This document shows, in pieces, positions 11,042 to 22,500 of a stretch of 64,000 bases of DNA. Source of the DNA: Channallabes apus (lineage: Eukaryota > Chordata > Actinopteri > Siluriformes > Clariidae); assembly GCA_030522415.1 (NCBI GenBank), contig CM060113.1, positions 11,728,065 through 11,792,064 of the forward strand, given 5' to 3'. The notes below the pieces were generated by a model, which ran no database searches, was not told the DNA's origin, and saw only the letters and a list, made by a program, of their open reading frames with translations. Both the position numbers and the translations under genes were made by a program. The first letter of the stretch is position 1. Every line of letters starts with the position of its first letter.

Positions 11042-11195
11042 CACTTCTTATACAGATTAGCATCAGCAGCCCCAGAAATCCTAAGAAATCCAGAGGCATG
11101 GCACCTTACTCACAAACTGAAGTAGGGCACAACATCATTACACTACATACTGTAAGGGCACTAAAATGATTGAAGTCCTTAGGTTTTATCATTGG

Positions 11196-11817
11196 TGTAA
11201 GAGCCATATTGTACTTGTTATGAATTTGTTGTTGTGTTTATTTTATTTTACTTATTTCATTTATTATACCTTGTTCTATTCATTAGTAAAGCATTAAGCT
11301 TGTTACATAAGCCATAAGCTTTAAATTTCTAACTTATGCATCCATTTTGACAATCGTAAGTTGGTCTGTGATGTCATTCCACTATTACATGCATTTGTGT
11401 GACTGTCATATGATAGAGAGTTCAGTTTAGGTGCGGAAGGCTACGGAAACACAAGCTTTTGACCGTAAGCTCGTGAGCTCCCGGTAAGCTAAAAATGTAA
11501 GATACAGCAACTAGGTTGTAACCGTAAGCTCCCGTAAGTAGAGCTGTACAACAAGAGTGTTGTTATATACGTAAGCTAAGACTGTAAGTTATAAGATACA
11601 GCAAATAGGTTGTTGTAAAAGTCAGAGATTTCCAAGATGCAGCAACTGATGTTGTAATCACAGTGGATTTACTCAAGACGACTGTATGAAGTGTTGATTC
11701 TTTGATGCTGACAAAATAAACTACAAGAGACAAAGAGATTGGACTTCTGTCATGTGAGTGAAACTTTAAACCAGAGCTACGCGTCAAAACTGGTGAAATA
11801 ATATGACCGCATCTACA
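11196..11817 (+). repeat. Solo LTR of a BEL/Pao family
   Basis: Reverse-complement match over nearly its full length to the two LTRs at 52716-53369 and 57413-58011, including the blocks ACTTGTTATGAATTTGTTG, AGATACAGCAA and GGTGAAATAATATGACCGC. It starts TGTAAGAGCC and ends ATCTACA. Flanks ATTGG and ATTCG are a four-of-five match, consistent with a decayed 5-bp target duplication. No internal region is present, so this is a recombination-derived solo LTR. Confidence 0.88.
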
Positions 11818-11956
11818 ATTCGAAAGATGGAATCTGCAAATGTTAGATTTTTTTCCCCAATAACTGCTAATGAAATGTAACATGCAAAAAAGGCAGGACA
11901 AGCATCAGTGAACTGTGTGTGCTTTATTTTAGCAAATATAGAAATCATTAAAATAT

Positions 11957-14910
11957 TTGGTAACGAGTTTCAACAAACAGGCAGTCGCTACTGCCAGGTT
12001 CACCATCCTTAATCATTTTCTGAAACTGTCACACACACTCGCGCCGCGACCGACACTAGCATCCTGCGGGCGAGCTGGAGACCGACACCAAGCTCTATCA
12101 CCTGCGGCAGGGAGGATCGTCCGTGAGCCGTTACACTGCGGAATTTCGCACCCTCGCTGTGCAGACACTTTGGGGATGCGCTGCGGTCCGGACATCGTAC
12201 TATGAAGGGCTGGCGTCACGTATTAAGGATGAACTTGCCGGACGAGAGCTTCCCGCCACGATAGAGGGATTAATCCAGCTAGCCCTCCGCACAACGCCTC
12301 CTATCTCGTCCGAAGCCAGCCCCGAGGACCCTGCCGCCTGCTCCCACCTACCACTACACTGCACCTCGACCATCAACCACCTTCACCGCAGCCACCACTG
12401 GACATTTCGGATCTCCACCTTCTGCCGTGGTTGACACCGGAGCCGGGGAACCTATGCAATTAGGACGCGCCTCCCTAACCGTGGCCGAGCATGAACGGCG
12501 CTTCCAGGAGGGGTTGTGCGCCTTTTGTGGATCCGGGGCGCACCACCGAGCAATCTGTCCACTCCGTCCGGCAAATGACCAGGCCCGGTGAGGAGGGAGA
12601 AGAACTCACCGGGTCCTATCCAACTCTCCACCATGCTCAACAACACCACCACTGGGCTCACGGTTCAGGTATTCCTCCAGTTTGTTCACGGACGGGTCGG
12701 AAGTACCGCGTTCATCTATTCCGGTGCCGCAGGTAACTTCATTGACTAATTATGCCAAAAAATTGGGGGTAAAAATCGAGGCATTATCCCAGCCTGTTCG
12801 TATCACCTCTGTAGATGGTCGGCCCTTTTCATCTAGCCCTATTACAACTCAGACTCAACCAATCACCCTCAGGAACCTAACTCAATTTCATCTAACCCCC
12901 ATCTCATCACCACCCATCATCCTTGGATACCTATGGCTTCTAAAACATGACCCTCTGATTACGCGGACCCAAAATCGGATCCTACAGTGGGGGCCGGCTT
13001 GCAATGAACTTTGCCTTGGCATTGGCTGGGACGTGCTCTAGGGAGTCCGAGGCCCCGATGTCGACACCAACGCCATTCCCCCAGCCTATCGAGACGTGCC
13101 ACCCATCTCCCACCTCATCGCCCCTATGACCTGGCGATTGACCTTCAGCCAGGCTCGGCCCCTCCCCGCGGTCATCTCTACTCTCTCGCACCCACTGAGA
13201 TACGGGGGATGGAGGAGTATGTGTCCAACGCCCTACGACAAGGTACCATCAGACCCTCCTCTTCGCCGCCGCCGCGGGGTTCTTCTTTGTAAAAAAAAGG
13301 GGCAGTGAACTTCATCCATGTGTCGACTATCAGGGGCTAAACAACATTACCATTACCACCAGTGAGCCTTTCATCATCTGGACCGATCACCATTCTGATC
13401 ACCATTCAAAACATTAAACAACTCAACCCGAGGCAGGCGCGGTGGGCACTGTTTTTTGAACATTTAATTTCCATCTGTCTTACCGCCGCCCGGGGTCGAA
13501 AAACACCAAGGCCAACATTCTATCAAGACAGCATGAAGGGGAAACCCCCCCCCCGGGCGGAACCCACGCCTGTCCTCCCACCATCAAAAATTCTGGCACC
13601 TCTCCGTTGGGACCTGGAGACGAGAGCTCGCCAAGCACAGGCCGTGGAGACCGAACCGGCAGGTGTGCCACCTGGACGACTCTACGTGCCTTCCACTGTT
13701 AGGAGCAACGTCATGGAATGGGGCCACTCATCACCTCTCTCTGGCCACCCCGGTAGTAGGCGCACCTTCCAGTTTGTCCAGTGCGCCTTCTGGTGGTCAT
13801 CCATGACCTGGGACATCGACGAGTTCGTCCAGGCATGCCCAGTGTGCACCAGGGCAAAAACCACCAACCAGCCAACATCGGGAGAGCTCCAGCCACTGCC
13901 GGTTCCTCGTCGGCCATGGACGCACATTGCTGTCGATTTCAATCACGGGCCTGCCGGCCTCAGAGGAAAAAACGACCATCATGGATTGGTTCTCCAAGGC
14001 TGTGTATCTGGTGGCTCTCGCCGGACTCCAGTCCGCTACAAACACAGCTGAGCTGATTCTAGAGCATGTAGTCCGCCTGCATGGGTTCCCAAAAGACATC
14101 GTCTCGGACAGAGGGCCCCAGTTCACTGCCCGTTTTTGGAAGGCCTTCTGTCGTCTGATCAATTCCACCTGCAGTCTGTCATCTGCGGGCGGGCGAAGAG
14201 GAGGGTCTGATGGTACCTTGTCGTAGGGCGTTGGACACATACTCCTCCATCCCCCGTATCTCAGTGGGTGCGAGAGAGTAGAGATGGCCGCGGGGAGGGG
14301 CCGAGCCTGGCTGAAGGTCAATCGCCAGGATATCACCCTCAGACTAACGGTCTGACGGAGCCAACGGTCTGACAACTGGAGCGCTATCTAAGATGTTTTG
14401 TTGCCGAACGTCAGTGCTCCTGGGCCCGCTATCTCATATGGGCTGAGTTATCTCATAACCTTCATGTGTCATCTGCCTCATACCTCAGTCCATTTGAGGT
14501 ATGCCACGGTTTCCAACCTTCGATGTTCGAACATCAAGGTGTCGACGGCTGTGGATACAAGCCAACCAAGCCATCCAACGAGTTAAAACACCACCCAACA
14601 TCGCCGTCGACACCCGCTGGGACGAATGTACAATGTAGGTGACAAAGTATGGCTGTCCACAAAAAATCTGCACGTCCACGCAAAAAAGCTCTCACCCAGA
14701 CTCATTGGTCCTTACCGTATCACACTCAGCATCAACCGTCACCTACCAGCTCCAGCTGCCTGCAGCGCGCCAAATTCACCCAGTTTTCCGCACCTCACAG
14801 CTTAAACCCTTCACCACTTCTCCTATGATAATTTCTTCCCCCCCTTCACATCGCTCAGTCATTGAGTTCGCCCATGTTGGTTCAGACTGTCCGTCCACCA
14901 TTTCGTGAGT
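11957..14910 (+). pseudogene. Decayed Ty3/gypsy gag-pol
   Basis: Pieces of a second, different gypsy element in element order with many frame changes. Gag: AEFRTLAVQT and SYYEGLASRIKDELAG (about 12130-12240). Zinc knuckle: CAFCGSGAHHRAIC (about 12517). Protease region: 12700-12990 (TSLTNYAKKLGVKIE, ILGYLWLLKHDP). RT leader: 13130-13290. RNase H end: LNPRQARWALFF (13417). Integrase: 13690-14650 (QACPVCTRAK, VSDRGPQFTARFW). Chromo-type end: VTYQLQLPAARQIHPVFRTSQLKP (14740-14810), described here only as position-matched C-terminal sequence. The RT catalytic core is deleted between about 13350 and 13400. No LTRs were recognised. Confidence 0.85.
14192..14329 (-). repeat. Inverted copy of this element's own RT leader inside integrase
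   Basis: This 138-bp block is the reverse complement of 13130-13267, with one mismatch seen. It interrupts the integrase core right after the VSDRGPQF region. It explains the long minus-strand frame at 13797-14375, which is not a gene. Confidence 0.9.
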
Positions 14911-15104
14911 ACTCACTTTCTTGGGTTCTCTTCCTGATTTGAGTGTGTGTTTATAGGACGCGGGTTAAATTTGTGTTTATCCCTCGCTCCCCTTCTGTGA
15001 CAGTCCTTAGACTAAATCGCGTGGTTATCCTGCCTATTCGCTTGCTTCCGCGTTTGGGTTTACCATCCACGCTACAAAGGGCTAACCGCTAAAGCTACGT
15101 CTTC

Positions 15105-15165
15105 TGGTCATTTGGCAGACGCTCTTTACCAGAGCGACTTACAAAAAGTGCTTTAAAGTTTACAT
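15105..15165. repeat. Common teleost short-repeat segment
   Basis: The block TCATTTGGCAGACGCTCTT followed by CAGAGCGACTTACA matches a motif I know as widespread in fish retroposon tails. Family is uncertain. From about 15166 to 16300 I see only AT-rich DNA without a gene. Confidence 0.45.
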
Positions 15166-16301
15166 CACTGGATAGATATTTACACTGGGTTAACTAGGTT
15201 AATAACTAAGTGCCATTATATATAAATAACAACTGGGAAGAGGGTTTTTTAATTTTTTTGCAATTAGTCTAAGTACTGGAGAAACAGATATGTCTTGATA
15301 TTGAATATACACTTGCAATGCAAAAAAACTGGGCTAAGTAAGATGTAAAACGCTCAGTGAAGCATCACAAAAGAAATTAATCAAGGAGGAGACATGACCT
15401 TAACAGATGTCACAAAAAAGTGCATGGCACAAAAGTAGAATTTGTGAAATGAACCTTAAATGGACAGATTTAAAATATTTTAGTTTTTTTTATGAATTGG
15501 TTATAACAATTGGTTGTAGTCACTGATCAGACTGCACATTGTCTTATTACAGTATGTAATTAAATGATCTGCTATAACAAGTAGTCATAATCCTGGACTG
15601 TGCAAAAAAAAAAAAGTGCAAATTTATAGATGATAATTATATAAGCATCCATAGGTACAAATTGTTAGCATGTTGTTACTCCAAGAAAAGCAAAGTAGAC
15701 TATGAAAACTGAACCTTCACAAACATATGGACAGATCAGTATATGTTTATTCTTCCTGTAGGAAGTTTAAAACAAGTTTGTCTCATATGGCGATAATAAA
15801 AAGCAGTGATGTGAATGACATGAAGAGAAAACATTGTTTAAGAAAACATACTGTATCCGCAGATATTGATTAAAATACCCAAACTGAGAGCCCAGTATGA
15901 CAGATCAACCAGAGTCCTTTTAAATTTATTTACAGGCCAGCAGCATGCAAATAAAGATACACTAAAGACTGATTATAGAAGATTGTTGTTTCCAAACAAA
16001 TACAAGGAAATCTACAAGGCCTTCAAAGTTTAAAATGTCTATATGTTTAACATAGTTACTGAAAACTGACAATAAATTTAATGGAAATGCTGTGGAAATT
16101 TTTTATTGTTTATTTCTTATAGACTTACAATGAGTGCATATATAGAGATCTGAATCCTAAAACAAATGTAAAATTCAAACCTCGGCTTGAATAAAATTTA
16201 ATCGACCGAACCTCTTAAATTTTTATTCAGTATCTCTGGTATTCAGTACAGTATTTAAAGTATACGGTATTCAGTGAGCGTGTTGTATCCATAAATTAAA
16301 T

Positions 16302-16510
16302 AATAATAATAATAATAATTTTTATTTATAAAGCGCCTTTCCAGAGCTCAAGGACACTGTACAATGAGGGAGGGGGGGACATGCAGAGGACAGGTTGATT
16401 CAAGTGTATCATTCAGAAAACAAATGAGTTTTGAGTAAAGATTTAAATATGGAGATGTTGTAAACAGAACGGAGAGAGTGTGCTAGAGAGTTCCATTCAA
16501 ATCTGTGAAT
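16302..16510 (-). repeat. LINE (L2-type) 3'-end fragment
   Basis: (AAT)n followed by TTTTTATTTATAAAGCGCC and TTTCCAGAGCTCAAGGACACT. Read on the minus strand this is a fish L2-like 3' end with an ATT-repeat tail. A comparable tail in plus orientation ends the LINE at 58976-60180. From 16511 to 17100 nothing is recognised. Confidence 0.6.
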
Positions 16511-17119
16511 TTTTCTTTTGTTGGCAAATTGATATGTTTAATTATTTTCCTATAACAACATTCCAGTTAATATTTTCTTCTTTACTAATGGTAGCTAATG
16601 GTGCTTAAACTTTCTTTTAAAATCAAGGAATTCATGTCATTAAAACAATATCATGTGTACAGTATAAGCTGTTCTCATTAAATTATATTAAAGAAACAAA
16701 TATTGAGTATGTTTTATGAGCTTTAAAAGTAGATCTGTGGTCTCAATTACTGTACATGTACCTCAAATAGAACAATTGTTCTTTTATACAGCCACCAAAG
16801 CCACATTTTCTTTCTTTTCTGATGTGCAAAGACTTTTGAGAAAACACTCCTAAATCCATGTAATTAATTAACTACACTAGACTCAAACTAGACTCAAGCT
16901 AGATTACATGAAAGTAATGCATTAATTACTCTCTTGTACAGTGAATGTATAATTGCTTACTTATTATCAGTTTTATTACTGAGGTTGTAGTATGCATTTC
17001 ACTCGTGCTCAGCTTCCTATAAACCTTGCATAATTGCACAGACATTGTTTTATAATTTTTGTTTTTTTAATAAAAAAAATTCCTCTGTATACCAGAGTAG
17101 AGAAAACAGGAAACCATAA

Positions 17120-17555
17120 AGCTTGGTTGAAGTTGGGTCATGGGGACAATGCGAATCCACATGAGAATGGCTGAAAAATTAAAGAATCAAGGTTGTGGAA
17201 TGTGCAAAGTCCGTATTTCAATCCAGCTGAAATGCTGTGGTGGAACCATAAGAGTTATGCATGCCCAAACATCTCAATGGACTGAAGCAATGTTGTAAAG
17301 AAAAATGGGCCAAAATTACTCCAAAATTATGTGAGATGAATCCATACAGGGAACTATATATTATTCAAGGATTTTGCTGTTGTTGTTAAATAAATTTAAG
17401 CACAGTGAAAAAAAAAGTTACATATTGTTATTCCTCTGAGGTTGCATTTACCTAAAACAGAACCCTGCTACAATTTTCCTATTAGACAAAATATTTACCC
17501 CAAAAATTATAAATGTTTAAAGTTTAATAAACGAGGGGGTACTAACTTTTGACAT
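17120..17555 (+). pseudogene. Tc1 transposase C-terminal remnant
   Basis: Diverged from Tc1 coding sequence: CAATCCAGCTGAAATGCTGTGG corresponds to the NPVEMLW-type catalytic Glu block, shortened here to its first 20 bases being recognisable at 17220. AAAGAAAAATGGGCCAAAAT corresponds to the KEEWAKI block. It ends near GGGGGTACTAACTTTTGACA, a terminal-repeat-like sequence. The N-terminal half is absent. Confidence 0.6.
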
Positions 17556-17842
17556 GTGTAGCAGAATGGCTGTTAACCCAATCCTGGACTTTGCTTTAGC
17601 AGTGTCTCATGCTTGGAAGGCCTATTCTGTTCTTGTGCAGGTAACAAAATCATTTGTGACAGTCTCCGAAGTCATCTTTAGATCCAATTACTGTGGGTTA
17701 TTTATGTTTATCAAGTATTTAATAGTCTACATTATACACTGTCTGTGTCACGGAATGCCAGTAGAGGGCGCTATGCGCAAGGACGCCATTTTGTGTTCCC
17801 TTTTGTTTTCTGTTGAACTCCGTTTCCCAATGTGCACCTCAG

Positions 17843-17867
17843 TCAGGTGATTGGAACGATCACCTGA
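17843..17867. promoter_or_regulatory. E-box dyad TCAGGTGA-N9-TCACCTGA in U3
   Basis: A perfect 8-bp inverted repeat with CAGGTG/CACCTG cores, 25 bp upstream of the TATA box. The same dyad with the same 9-bp spacing is in the 3' LTR (19365-19389) and in a diverged solo LTR (34694-34718), and CGAGGTAG follows in all three. CAGGTG/CACCTG is a known core for ZEB/Snail and class I bHLH factors. Binding here is an inference. Confidence 0.7.
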
Positions 17868-17891
17868 TTCGAGGTAGCTAATTTAGTTCCC

Positions 17892-17931
17892 TATAAATAG
17901 TCTTGTCTTTAGTTTCCCCTGGTCTTGCATT
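17892..17931 (+). promoter_or_regulatory. LTR TATA box and predicted RNA start
   Basis: TATAAATAG begins at 17892. CTGGTCTTGCATT at 17919-17931 begins 27 nt downstream, where pol II starts are expected. It is the exact reverse complement of the segment after the LTR (18326-18338). Confidence 0.75.
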
Positions 17932-18325
17932 GTTGAAATGACCCTTTTGTCAAGCCATTATGTGCCGTGTCATGCAATTTCCTTTAACTCCTGGTTTGTG
18001 TTCCTTCTGTTGTGTGCTTCTCTTGTTTAGAACCTAGTCTTGTTTAGTTTAGCTTTTGTTATATTCAAGTATTTATGTTTATCTGATAGCCATGTTAGCT
18101 CCTAGTATGCGTGTTAGCGCCTACAGTAGCTGTTTTGCTGTGTTCCATGTTTAGATATGCTCTATGGTTGTTACACTTCTCCTACAGTAGGTCCAATGCA
18201 ACAGGTCCTTAGTTTTCTTGTGTATCTGTTTCTGTTCTGTTTTTGTCATCATTAAAAAGACTCATTTCTCAGCATTTACCCCTGCCACTATGCCTCTGTC
18301 AGTCCTCACCCCGTACACATAACAG

Positions 18326-18338
18326 AATGCAAGACCAG
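18326..18338 (+). promoter_or_regulatory. Self-complementary primer-binding segment
   Basis: AATGCAAGACCAG lies one base after the 5' LTR, where a primer-binding site belongs. It pairs perfectly over 13 nt with 17919-17931, the predicted 5' end of the element's own RNA. This matches the self-priming design known for Tf1 and proposed for related sushi elements, and differs from tRNA priming. Confidence 0.75.
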
Positions 18339-18475
18339 AACATTGGCATAGTGGAGGGCTTCCCCTTGAAATTTTTTTGGGGGGCGCTGAGACTGTGACG
18401 CCGAGGCAAGCAGGCTTTGTGGGCATCAGGCTTGCCATCCGGCGGAACAAGCTGGAGCGAGCAGGTGAGCGAGCG

Positions 18476-19255
18476 ATGCAGGCGGTGTGTCAGCGAACCG
18501 TGGAGACTGAGGAGCATCAACGAAGGCGGTCAGAACTCCGACAGCTGGCAAGCGAGCTTGTTGGACAGATCAGCATATGCCGAGCCACAGGGGATCATTG
18601 CCGAATGAAAACACTGCTGGAGCTGGGCGCACTGCTCCGAGATCAGCTCGCCCAGCTCAACCGAGGGGCAAGCAGAGTTGCTCCAGAGGGCCCAGTGGAG
18701 GGCCCAGTTGTTCCAGAGGGCCCAGTGGAGGGCCCAGTTGTTCCAGAGGGCCCAGTGGAGGGCATGAGCCAGCTCGGTGGCAGCCCTGCTTCCTCGACGG
18801 CTTACTTCCCTGGCCTCTACTACATCGAGCCATCTTCTCTTCCGTGCTTCGACCTCAATGAAGACATCAAAGTCGAACTACAGCCTCTGCATTGCTTCGA
18901 CGACGTCAAGCTTTCTCCTCTGCCTCCTCCCTGCGACCCAGCTCTTCCTTCGTCTCCGCCCTGCTTCGAGGATGTCGAGCGATCCAGCTCCGCCCTGCGA
19001 TCCAGCTCCGCCTCCGCCCTGCGAGCCAGCACTCGATCCGCCGCCCGACCCAGCGGCGGAAATCCACTGCTCCCCATAGTATGTATGCTCCACATACATA
19101 GTATGTGTGCCCTGCCCCAGCTCCCTTTCGGTCCCGCTCACCCTTCCACTCTGCCGAGGGGACTTGTGTTGCGGCTTTGCTGTCGGGGGGACCGACATGG
19201 GACCTTGGGGTGGGTGCCCTGGACCACTGTTGGGCGCTCCGATGGAGCGCCGTAG
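18476..19255 (+). CDS. Internal ORF of the short LTR element, function unknown
   Basis: An open frame runs from before 18377 to 19255; the first in-frame ATG is at 18476, giving 260 residues. The first ~80 residues are Arg/Glu/Leu-rich and helix-prone (EEHQRRRSELRQLASEL). They are followed by three near-perfect copies of a 10-residue unit (PEGPVEGPVV) from a 30-bp repeat at 18680-18765. A long Pro/Ser/Cys-rich tail follows. I recognise no zinc knuckle, protease or enzyme motif. It could be a decayed Gag-like protein or a frame kept open by composition. Its position between primer site and polypurine tract is where Gag would be. Confidence 0.45.
   Translation: MQAVCQRTVETEEHQRRRSELRQLASELVGQISICRATGDHCRMKTLLELGALLRDQLAQLNRGASRVAPEGPVEGPVVPEGPVEGPVVPEGPVEGMSQLGGSPASSTAYFPGLYYIEPSSLPCFDLNEDIKVELQPLHCFDDVKLSPLPPPCDPALPSSPPCFEDVERSSSALRSSSASALRASTRSAARPSGGNPLLPIVCMLHIHSMCALPQLPFGPAHPSTLPRGLVLRLCCRGDRHGTLGWVPWTTVGRSDGAP
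18680..18765 (+). repeat. 30-bp tandem repeat within the internal ORF
   Basis: About 2.8 copies of a GC-rich 30-bp unit (CCAGAGGGCCCAGTGGAGGG followed by CCCAGTTGTT), in frame. Confidence 0.95.
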
Positions 19256-19267
19256 GGAGGGGGGTAA
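19253..19267 (+). promoter_or_regulatory. Polypurine tract
   Basis: AGGGAGGGGGGTAA directly before the 3' LTR start at 19268. Confidence 0.8.
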
Positions 19268-19587
19268 TGTCACGGAACGCCAACTGAGGGCGCCATGCGG
19301 AAGGACGCCATTTTGTGTTCCCTTTTGTTTTCTGTTGAACTCCGTTTCCCAATGTGCACCTCGGTCAGGTGATTGGAACGATCACCTGATTCGAGGTAGC
19401 TAATTTAGTTCCCTATAAATAGTCTTGTCTTTAGTTTCCCCTGGTCTTGCATTGTTGAAATTACCCTTTTGTCAAGCCTTTATGCGCCGTGTCATGCAAT
19501 TTCCTTTAACTCCTGGTTTGTGTTCCTTCTGTTGTGTGCTTCTCTTGTTTAGAACCTAGTCTTGTTTAGTTTAGTTTTTGTTATTTC

Positions 19588-22500
19588 AAATTCAAATTTT
19601 ATTAGTCACATACACAATCATACACAGTATAATATGCAGTGAAATGCTTTTTATACGACCGCCAGTGACCTTAAAAAGAAAGAAAATAAGAAAATAAAAT
19701 CTTGTACGTAAAATAAATAATCAATAAAAAGGAAATACTAAGAAATAATTTTAACTAGTAAAATTTGTAAAATTAACTGTGCATAAGGGCATAATAAAAT
19801 ATTGCAAAAATATAGAAATATGGTATTAAAGTGTCCGTGGTTGTGCAAATATGCATGAAAGGTGACATGTGCAATTGTCCAGATGTATGAGTATTTAGTG
19901 CAAGTGTGTATGAATGTGTCCATGATTGTCCAGTCAGTGTTGTGAGCTTAAAAGATGTTATTAGTCCTGTGTGGAGGTGTGATTAAGAGACCTTATCGCC
20001 TGCGGGAAGAAGCTCCTCCTCAGTCTCTCTGTGTTGGCCTTTAGGGAGCGGAATCTCTTCCCAGACCGCAACAAAGAGAACAGTCCATTACTGGGGTGAC
20101 TGAGGTCCTTCATGATCTTCCTGGCCTTAGTCCAGCACCGCTTGCTGTAGATGGAGTGCAGGTCAGGGAGCTCAGTGCGGATGATGCGCTCGGCTGATCG
20201 CACCACCCTCTGTAGAGCTCGTCTGTCCTGCATGGTGCTGTTCCCGAACCAGGTCGTGATGTTTCCCGTCAGGATGCTCTCTATGGTGCAGGAGTAGAAG
20301 TTCCTGAGCACCTTGGAGGGCAATCTAAAGTCTCTCAAGCGTCTGAGGTGGTAGAGACGCTGCCGGGCTTTTTTCACCACGGTGTTGATGTGACAGGACC
20401 ATGATAGGTCCTGCGTGATGTGAACACCGAGGTATCTGAAGCTGTCCACTCTCTCCACTGGGCTCCTGTTGATGACAGGGGTCTGGTAGTTCCTCTCCTG
20501 CTTTGTACTAAAGTCCACTATCAGCTCCTTTGTCTTACTGACGTTCAGGAGGAGATTGTTCCTCTGGCACCAGTTCTCCAGATTTCCAATCTCCTCTAGG
20601 TAGTCCGACTCATCATTGTTGGTGATCAGTCCGACCACGACGGTGTCGTCAGCAAACTTGATGATGGAGGTGGAGTTGGTAGTGGCCACGCAGTCGTGGG
20701 TGTACAAAGAGTACAGCAGGGGGCTCAGAACACAACCCTGGGGGGCTCCAGTGCTGAGAGTGAGTGTAGCTGAGACATGTCCACCCATGCTTACTGCCTG
20801 TGGTCTGCCAGTCAGAAAATTGGAGATCCACTGACATATAGATGAGCTCAGTCCCAGGTGCTCCAGCTTGGTGGTGAGTGTGGAAGGAATTATTGTGTTA
20901 AAAGCAGAGCTGTAGTCGATGAAGAGCATTTTAACATAATTCCCTTTCCTAGTGTCCAGGTGAGTGAGTGATGTGTGGAGGAGATGAGAGATTGCATCGT
21001 CTGTGGAGCGGTTCTGACGGTATGCAAACTGTAGTGGGTCCAGTGTGTCGGGTAGTGAAGAAATGATGAAGTCTCTGATAAGGCGTTCAAAGCACTTCAT
21101 CACTACTGAGGTGAGAGCTACAGGGCGATAGTCATTGAGAGAAGCAGGATGTGGTTTCTTTGGAACAGGAACAATAATGGACTCTTTGAAGCATGTGGGG
21201 ATCACCGACTGAGATAAAGAGATGTTGAATATCTCAGTGAACACAGGTGCTAGCTGGTCTGCGCAGGCTCTGAGGATACGACCTGAGATGCCGTCTGGTC
21301 CTGCTGCTTTCCTGGTGTTCACTCTCTTGAAGGCTCTCCTCACGTCGTGCTCGGAGATGATGAGCGCGTTCCCGGTGCTGACTGTGTCTTCCTGTCTGCA
21401 GCCGTTAGCGCCGCTAGCATTAGCGCCGTTAGCATTAGCGCCGTTAGCATTAGCATTGCTAGCGTCTTTAGCTGCAGCCTCGAAGCGAGCGTAAAATGTG
21501 TTCAGCTCGTCTGCCAGAGTCGCGTCCGCGTTTGTCATACCGGATGTTGGTGCTTTATAGTCCGTTATTGTCCTTAGTCCCTGCCACAGGCTCCTAGAGT
21601 CACTCTGTTGAAGCTGTGACTCTAGTTTTCTCCCGTAGCGCTGCTTTGCCTCTTTCACCGCCTTCCGGACGTTATATGACGCAGCCTTGTACGGTTCCAT
21701 GTCCCCCGATGCAAGTCCCGTGTTGTAGGCAGCTGTGCGAGATCTCAGAGCATCGCGGATGGTTTTATCCACCCACGGCTTCTGGTTGGGAAACGTTCTG
21801 ATAGTCTTTTTCTCTACCGTATCGCCTGCCAGCTTTTCAATAAATCCCACAACCGCTTCCGTAAACACGCTGACGTCATCATCGGAGCTGTTTCTAAACA
21901 TGTCCCAGTCTGCGTCATCGAGTGCGTCCTGTAACGCGGCCACCGATTGGTCCGTCCAGCGCGCGACCTCCCTCAGGACCGGAACTTCCTGTTTCAGCCT
22001 TTGTTTATATTTTGGCATGAGGAAAATGGCGGCGTGGTCGGATTTACCAAACGCTGGACGAGATTGTGCCTTGTAACCGTCTTTGACCGTGGTATAACAA
22101 TGGTCCAGTGTCCTTTCGCCCCTGGTGGGGCAGGTAATGTGCTGATAAAAGTTCGGCGCTGCGCTTTTGAGGTTGGCACTATTAAAATCCCCCGCCACAA
22201 TGAGCGCAGCGTCCCGGTGTTGTGTCTGGTGCTGTGTGAGCGCCTCATGCAGCTCGCATAAGGCAGTTTCAGTGTCCGCTTGTGGAGGTATGTAAACGGC
22301 GCTGATTATGACCGATGTGAACTCCCGTGGAAGATAAAATGGATGACACATGATGGACAGTAGTTCCAGGTTTGGTGTGCAGGAGCGTGTAAGAGGAACA
22401 ACGCTCGCGCTGTTGCACCAGCTGTTGTTCACCATTAAGCACACGCCGCCTCCCCTTGACTTCCCCGAGTCCCGCGTCCTGTCCATGCGGTGAACCGAGA

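Larger units (their letters stand above)
17746..18324 (+). repeat. 5' LTR of the short LTR element (579 bp)
   Basis: It aligns with 19268-19575 plus 23007-23235 except where the L2 interrupts the second copy. Differences are scattered, so the pair has been diverging for some time. It holds the E-box dyad, TATA box and R-region start described separately. Confidence 0.93.

Noticed and set aside
13797..14375. Long minus-strand frame of 192 codons as a gene
   Set aside because: It is produced by the inverted RT-leader copy plus antisense integrase of the decayed gypsy element.
18878..19352. Minus-strand Arg/Ser-rich frames overlapping the short element's ORF
   Set aside because: Low-complexity antisense of a GC-rich Pro/Ser coding stretch; no motif or start context.
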